A stretch of DNA of 64,000 bases. It comes from Lachnospiraceae bacterium UBA3310. Its GTDB lineage: Bacteria > Bacillota > Clostridia > Lachnospirales > Lachnospiraceae. Position numbers and translations under genes: made by a program. This document shows, piece after piece, positions 59,916-64,000 of this stretch; within the stretch, counting starts at the first letter, position 1, and the number at the start of each line of letters is the position of its first letter. The notes under the pieces were generated by a model that saw nothing but the letters and a program-made list of their open reading frames with translations, had not been told where the DNA came from and searched no databases. The stretch covers positions 1 through 64,000 of the forward strand of contig DESQ01000033.1 of NCBI GenBank assembly GCA_002361355.1. The letters run 5' to 3'.

Positions 59916-61352
59916 ATGGCAGAACAGATTAAAAAGCCGGTTGGAATCATGGAAACCGTTCTTCGTGACGCACATCAGTCTCTGATTGCGACCAGAATGC
60001 CTACTGAGATGATGCTTCCAATCGTAGATAAGATGGATAAAGTCGGCTACCACGCAGTAGAGTGCTGGGGTGGTGCGACCTTTGACGCATCTCTTCGTTT
60101 CCTGAAGGAGGATCCGTGGGAGAGACTGCGGAAGTTGAGAGACGGCTTTAAGAATACAAAATTGCAGATGTTATTCAGAGGTCAGAACATTTTGGGATAC
60201 AGACCTTATGCGGATGATGTGGTGTACGCGTTTGTTGAGAAATCCATCGCAAACGGCATTGATGTCATCAGAATTTTTGACTGTCTGAACGATATCCGCA
60301 ACCTGCAGGCGGCGGTAGACGCAACCAACAAGATTAAAAAGCAGGAGGGCAGAGGACAGTCGCAGATTGCGCTTTCCTATACCCTTGGAGATGCCTATAC
60401 CTTGGAGTATTGGGCGGATATGGCGAAGAAGATTGAGGAAATGGGCGCAGATTCCATTTGTATCAAGGATATGGCGGGTCTGCTTGTTCCCTATCGCGCA
60501 GCGGAGCTCGTAAAGACGTTAAAGGAGAGCACAAAGCTCCCGATCCAACTGCATACGCACTATACGTCCGGCGTAGCGTCCATGACATATCTGAAAGCAG
60601 TGGAGGCAGGCGTGGATGTGATCGACTGTGCCATTTCTCCTTTTGCACTGGGTACTTCCCAGCCTGCAACGGAGGTTATGGTGGAGACCTTCAAGGGCAC
60701 ACCTTACGATACCGGTTACGATCAGAATATTCTGGCGGAGATTGCAGACTACTTCCGTCCTTACCGTGAGGAATGTATCGAATCCGGCCTGATGAGCACG
60801 AAAGTACTCGGTGTAAACATCAATACACTGCGCTATCAGGTTCCTGGCGGTATGCTGTCCAATATGGTAAGCCAGTTGAAGGAACAGAAGGCAGAGGATA
60901 AATACCAGGATGTGCTGGAGGAAATTCCGAGAGTCCGCAAGGATTGCGGCGAGCCTCCCCTTGTTACACCCTCCTCGCAGATTGTCGGCACACAGGCGGT
61001 ATTTAATGTGCTGATGGGCGAGAGATATAAGATGGCAACAGGAGAGTTCAAGGATTTGCTTCGCGGTAATTACGGACAGACGGTTAAGCCTATGAGCCAG
61101 GAAGTAATCGACAAGGTTATTCCCGGCGAGCCGCGTTCTACCGCCCGCTCCGCTGAGGCGACCGGACACACTGAGCCCGAGCTTGCGGGTCTGGAAGCGG
61201 AGATGAAGGAATGGAAACAGCAGGACGAGGATGTGCTGTCCTATGCACTGTTCCCGCAGGTGGCGATCGACTTCTTCAAGTACCGCCAGGCACAGCAGGA
61301 GAAGGTTGACATGACCCAGGCGGATACAAAAAATAATGCTTACCCCGTCTGA
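59916..61352 (+). CDS. oadA: Oxaloacetate decarboxylase alpha / transcarboxylase 5S-type carboxyltransferase
   Basis: The 478-residue protein belongs to the pyruvate carboxylase/OadA carboxyltransferase group. Seen are ETVLRDAHQSLIATRM, the GGATFDASLRFLKEDPWERL block, RIFDCLNDIRN, ICIKDMAGLL with the catalytic Lys, and the metal ligands in QLHTHYTSG. The C-terminal PYC/OADA domain is present, but the biotinyl domain of classical OadA is absent, so it must use the separate carrier at 58240. It handles pyruvate/oxaloacetate. GGAGGA lies before ATG 59916. With the 12S-like subunit at 55988 it would allow transcarboxylation as well as decarboxylation. Confidence 0.93.
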   Translation: MAEQIKKPVGIMETVLRDAHQSLIATRMPTEMMLPIVDKMDKVGYHAVECWGGATFDASLRFLKEDPWERLRKLRDGFKNTKLQMLFRGQNILGYRPYADDVVYAFVEKSIANGIDVIRIFDCLNDIRNLQAAVDATNKIKKQEGRGQSQIALSYTLGDAYTLEYWADMAKKIEEMGADSICIKDMAGLLVPYRAAELVKTLKESTKLPIQLHTHYTSGVASMTYLKAVEAGVDVIDCAISPFALGTSQPATEVMVETFKGTPYDTGYDQNILAEIADYFRPYREECIESGLMSTKVLGVNINTLRYQVPGGMLSNMVSQLKEQKAEDKYQDVLEEIPRVRKDCGEPPLVTPSSQIVGTQAVFNVLMGERYKMATGEFKDLLRGNYGQTVKPMSQEVIDKVIPGEPRSTARSAEATGHTEPELAGLEAEMKEWKQQDEDVLSYALFPQVAIDFFKYRQAQQEKVDMTQADTKNNAYPV

Positions 61353-61361
61353 TAGTTAAGC

Positions 61362-61494
61362 GCATAAAGCCGAGCAATCACTCGAATTTGCTTCGCAAAT
61401 CCTCGTTGTTCGGCTCACGCCGAATAGGCATGACAAAGTGATCCCGTGGAAGTAAACTTCCGGGATCACTTTTTTTGCCTGCTCGGCTTTGTGC
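61362..61494. repeat. Nested palindrome C after oadA
   Basis: Outer arms GCATAAAGCCGAGCA (61362-61376) and TGCTCGGCTTTGTGC (61480-61494) match over 15 bp with one wobble. Inside lie ATTTGC-TTC-GCAAAT (61386-61400), TTCGGC-TCAC-GCCGAA (61409-61424) and a terminator hairpin. It shares its inner plan with palindromes A and D. Confidence 0.8.
61435..61477 (+). terminator. Strong terminator of the decarboxylase operon, inside palindrome C
   Basis: AAAGTGATCCCG (61435-61446) pairs with CGGGATCACTTT (61461-61472); an inner GGAAG/CTTCC extends the stem, and seven T's follow. Confidence 0.9.
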
Positions 61495-61520
61495 TATTTT
61501 ACATTTTCTTCAAAAAGGGC

Positions 61521-61549
61521 TTGACGTAGGTTACATAATATATTATAAT
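61521..61549 (+). promoter_or_regulatory. Sigma-A promoter of the TetR gene
   Basis: TTGACG (61521-61526), 17-bp spacer, perfect TATAAT (61544-61549). Confidence 0.8.
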
Positions 61550-61601
61550 AACATACGTTACCAAAAGATGTTGTAAAAAGCTACAAGAGAGGTACATTTT
61601 T

Positions 61602-62153
61602 ATGGCAAGAAAAGAGACGATCACAAAAAATGACATACTGAACGCGGCCTTTGAGATGGCGCGGCAGGAGGGATTCGGCCAGGTGAGCGCGAGAACGCTT
61701 GCGGCGAAGGCGGGATGCTCCACCCAGCCGATTTTCCGCGTTTATAAGAACATGGAGGAACTGGGGGAAGATCTCTTTGCAAAGGCGATCGAATTTTTTA
61801 ATACCTACTATGAAGAATTTCCGAAGATCAACAATACGCCTTTTGTGAATCTGGGACTGGCCTACATCCGTTTTTCCCAGGAGGAACAACAGCTATTCCG
61901 CCTTTTATTCCTTTCGGAGAACCGGCACGGAAAAAGCCTTTACGATATGTTAAACGGCAAGAACGGAGCGGTGGTGCGGGAGATCAACAGTGCGAAAATT
62001 TTTGGCTGTAAAGATCCCAGCGGCATGTTCATGAAAATGTGGATTTTTATCCATGGAGCGGCCTGTATGACGCTGACAGGGGATTATGATCTGCAGGAGG
62101 AGGACACCATCAAACTGTTGGAGGAATCCTATAACGCTTTTCAAAATATTTGA
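61602..62153 (+). CDS. TetR-family regulator
   Basis: The 183-residue protein has an N-terminal TetR HTH (ITKNDILNAAFEMARQEGFGQVSARTLAAKAGCSTQPIFRVYKN, in parts) and a C-terminal helical ligand domain. It begins with MARKETITKND. The ribosome site AGAGAGG precedes ATG 61602. It lies behind its own strong promoter and 22 bp before the RpiR-type gene, so the two regulators are likely cotranscribed. Neither ligand nor target is indicated; the neighbouring decarboxylase operon is one possibility, by position only. Confidence 0.88.
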   Translation: MARKETITKNDILNAAFEMARQEGFGQVSARTLAAKAGCSTQPIFRVYKNMEELGEDLFAKAIEFFNTYYEEFPKINNTPFVNLGLAYIRFSQEEQQLFRLLFLSENRHGKSLYDMLNGKNGAVVREINSAKIFGCKDPSGMFMKMWIFIHGAACMTLTGDYDLQEEDTIKLLEESYNAFQNI

Positions 62154-62174
62154 TAGCGCCGGGAGAGCGGTAAC

Positions 62175-63104
62175 ATGGCAATAGAAAATCGTTATGATAT
62201 CATAACCAGAATCAACGAGTATTACGGCAAGATGAGTAAGGGACAGAAGGCCATCTCAGCGTTTATCTACGATCACTATGATCAGGCGGTGTTTATGACT
62301 GCGGCGAAGCTGGGAGATACGGTGGGCGTCAGCGAATCCACTGTGGTGCGTTATGCCATGTTCATCGGCTATGAGGGATACCCGGAATTTCAGAGGGACT
62401 TGGAATACTGGGTGCAGAATAAAATCAATTCCGTGCAGAAAATCGGCGCGAAGTATGGCAAGAGCAGCCAGTCGGAGATCTTGAACTCCGTGCTGCAGGC
62501 TGATATCGAAAAGATTCAGGATACGATCCACAATCTGGATCCTGTGGCTTTTGAGACAGCCGTGGATATCATTCTGGCGGCAAAGACAGTCTACATTATG
62601 GGTGTCAGAAGCTGCGAGCCGCTGGCGGATTTTTTGCAGTTTTACCTGAATATGATCCGCGGGAATGTGGTGCTTCTGCGGACAACCAGTGTGTCGGAAA
62701 CTTTTGAGCAGATGATCCGGATCGATGAGCAGGACGCTTTCGTGGGGATCAGTTTTCCGCGTTATTCCATGAGAACCCTGAAAGCCATGGAGTTTGCCAA
62801 TGACAGAAATGCGAAGGTGATTGCGGTGACGGATTCGGTGCATTCCCCGATGAATTTATATTCCTCCTGCAACCTGTTTGCCAGAAGCGACATGGTGTCT
62901 ATCGTGGATTCCCTGGTGGCGCCTTTAAGCATGATAAATGCGTTAGTGGTGGCGATGTGCTTAAAACAGCCTGAGGAAGTGAAGGATAACCTGAAAAATC
63001 TGGAGGAGGCCTGGAACAATTATCAGGTTTACCTCAATGACGAGATTAACTTCATTGACGAGGAGCCGATGTTAAACTATCCACTGCGGAAGAAGACGGA
63101 ATAA
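62175..63104 (+). CDS. RpiR/MurR-family regulator with SIS domain
   Basis: The 309-residue protein has an N-terminal HTH_6 domain (KLGDTVGVSESTVVRYAMFIGYEGYPEF) and a C-terminal SIS domain (VYIMGVRSCEPLADFLQFYL, DAFVGISFPRYSM, IAVTDS). Such proteins sense phosphosugars or amino-sugar phosphates. The start ATG 62175 has GAGAGCGG before it. No sugar-transport or catabolic gene lies next to it in the window, so the effector is unknown. It follows the TetR gene by 21 bp and is followed by the flavoprotein gene after 21 bp. Confidence 0.88.
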   Translation: MAIENRYDIITRINEYYGKMSKGQKAISAFIYDHYDQAVFMTAAKLGDTVGVSESTVVRYAMFIGYEGYPEFQRDLEYWVQNKINSVQKIGAKYGKSSQSEILNSVLQADIEKIQDTIHNLDPVAFETAVDIILAAKTVYIMGVRSCEPLADFLQFYLNMIRGNVVLLRTTSVSETFEQMIRIDEQDAFVGISFPRYSMRTLKAMEFANDRNAKVIAVTDSVHSPMNLYSSCNLFARSDMVSIVDSLVAPLSMINALVVAMCLKQPEEVKDNLKNLEEAWNNYQVYLNDEINFIDEEPMLNYPLRKKTE

Positions 63105-63125
63105 AAGCGTGAGAAGAGAGAACCG

Positions 63126-64000
63126 ATGAACAGAGAAAAAGATCAGGTGGTCGTGGTCGGTGGCGGCGCGGCAGGGATGATAGCGGCGGTCGCGGCGGCA
63201 GATAGCGGGCGCCGCGTTGTTATTTTGGAAAAGAATGAAAAGCTTGGCAAAAAGATTTATATTACGGGCAAGGGACGCTGCAATGTGACCAATGCCTGTG
63301 AGCGGGACAAGTTTTTTGAAAATATAGTGAGTAATCCGAAGTTTCTCTACAGTGCGTTTCATGAACTGGATAATTACGCACTGATGGCGCTGTTGGAAAA
63401 TAACGGATGTCATTTAAAGACGGAACGGGGAGAGCGGGTGTTTCCGGTTTCGGATCACGCGTCCGATGTGACGGCGGCATTTCAGAGGCTTTTACAGAAA
63501 AAAGGAGTGGAAGTGAGACTCCGCTGTACGGCGCAGGGGATCGCCTGTGCGGACGGATGGGTGACGGGTGTGCGGCTGACGGACGGCAGTGTGATTCCGG
63601 CGGGAAGCGTGATTGTGGCTACGGGAGGTCTTTCCTACCAGACGACAGGTTCTACCGGGGACGGACACCGCATGGCGGCGGAGCTTGGGCATAAGGTGAA
63701 GGCGTGTGAGCCCGCCTTGGTGCCGCTTGCAGTCACGGAGGACTGGTGTAAAAAATTACAGGGGTTATCTCTCAAAAATGTGTCCCTGACCATGAGCTGT
63801 GGAAAAAAGAAGCTTTATCAGGGATTCGGAGAGATGCTCTTTACGCACTACGGGGTGAGCGGGCCGCTTGTGTTGTCGGCAAGCAGCTTTTGCGGTAAAA
63901 GGAAGGGGGAGGAAGCGCTTCTTCTTTCGGTGGATCTGAAACCGGCGCTCTCCGAGGAACAGTTGGACAAACGTATTTTGCGGGACTTTGAGGAAAACCT
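63126..64000 (+). CDS. HI0933-family (YhiN/BaiN-like) FAD-dependent oxidoreductase, partial
   Basis: The frame from ATG 63126 stays open to the window end (291 full codons). The FAD-binding start QVVVVGGGAAGMIAAVAAA with GGGAAG at 12-17 is followed by the family motif KLGKKIYITGKGRCNVTN and VIVATGGLSYQTTGSTGDGH. Members usually have about 400-420 residues, so the last quarter is missing. BaiN of Clostridium scindens, a member, reduces bile-acid intermediates; most others have no known substrate, and no bile-acid genes are near. A GAAGAGAG sequence precedes the start. Confidence 0.88.
   Translation, partial: MNREKDQVVVVGGGAAGMIAAVAAADSGRRVVILEKNEKLGKKIYITGKGRCNVTNACERDKFFENIVSNPKFLYSAFHELDNYALMALLENNGCHLKTERGERVFPVSDHASDVTAAFQRLLQKKGVEVRLRCTAQGIACADGWVTGVRLTDGSVIPAGSVIVATGGLSYQTTGSTGDGHRMAAELGHKVKACEPALVPLAVTEDWCKKLQGLSLKNVSLTMSCGKKKLYQGFGEMLFTHYGVSGPLVLSASSFCGKRKGEEALLLSVDLKPALSEEQLDKRILRDFEEN

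Overview
The window looks like a piece of a Lachnospiraceae-type (Clostridia, Firmicutes) chromosome. The signs are a single-chain GlyRS next to AlaRS, the era-yqzL-recO and scpA-scpB clusters, a tryptophan T-box, sigma-A promoters with 16-18 bp spacers, strong AGGAGG ribosome sites, and a Na+-decarboxylase cluster with separate biotin carrier. Species cannot be named from sequence alone. There are no rRNA, tRNA or CRISPR features.

Layout. (i) 1-6340 is AT-rich accessory DNA. The end of an IS66-family element (1-435) has cut off the 3' end of a LysM-protein gene. Next come a small Cro/CI-type regulator, an AT-rich XRE regulator, and a compact integrative mobilizable element: small conserved protein, FtsK-like coupling ATPase, pMV158-type Rep/relaxase with a visible origin hairpin, Tn916-type Xis and Int. 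(ii) 6452-9715 holds a tyrosine phosphatase and a three-gene cluster of unknown proteins behind a sigma-D (flagellar) promoter; one of them resembles FliD. (iii) 9643-17637 has an aldo/keto reductase, a small alarmone synthetase, a PutP-like symporter with an ArsR-type regulator, a GH3-family adenylating enzyme and an rRNA methyltransferase. (iv) 17746-22988 is an MBOAT/SGNH acyl-transfer pair followed by a pseudouridine synthase and LigA. (v) 23003-31121 has MetA, a 1414-residue 2-hydroxyacyl-CoA dehydratase activator-like protein, a rhomboid-like membrane protein and a sigma-70-like protein that lacks promoter-recognition regions.

(vi) 31444-34858 is a tryptophan ABC transporter controlled by a Trp-specific T-box and flanked by two large nested palindromes. 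(vii) 35000-46754 is housekeeping: YlmH, an M16C protease, a DUF4349 lipoprotein, Era, a YqzL-like protein, RecO, GlyRS, AlaRS and S21. (viii) 46875-55880 covers cell envelope and chromosome segregation (two DD-carboxypeptidases, ScpA/ScpB, a CotH-like lipoprotein) and an embedded flagellin gene. That flagellin carries a zinc metalloprotease in its variable domain (flagellinolysin), and a run of ten G's lies at its ribosome binding site. (ix) 55988-61352 encodes a biotin-dependent Na+-pumping decarboxylase/transcarboxylase set with two different carboxyltransferases. (x) 61602-64000 has TetR and RpiR regulators and a partial HI0933-family flavoprotein.

Points most worth a second look: the origin hairpin of the mobile element, the sigma-D cluster, the degenerate sigma factor, a family of nested intergenic palindromes, an orphan promoter-terminator pair, and the G10 tract before the flagellinolysin.
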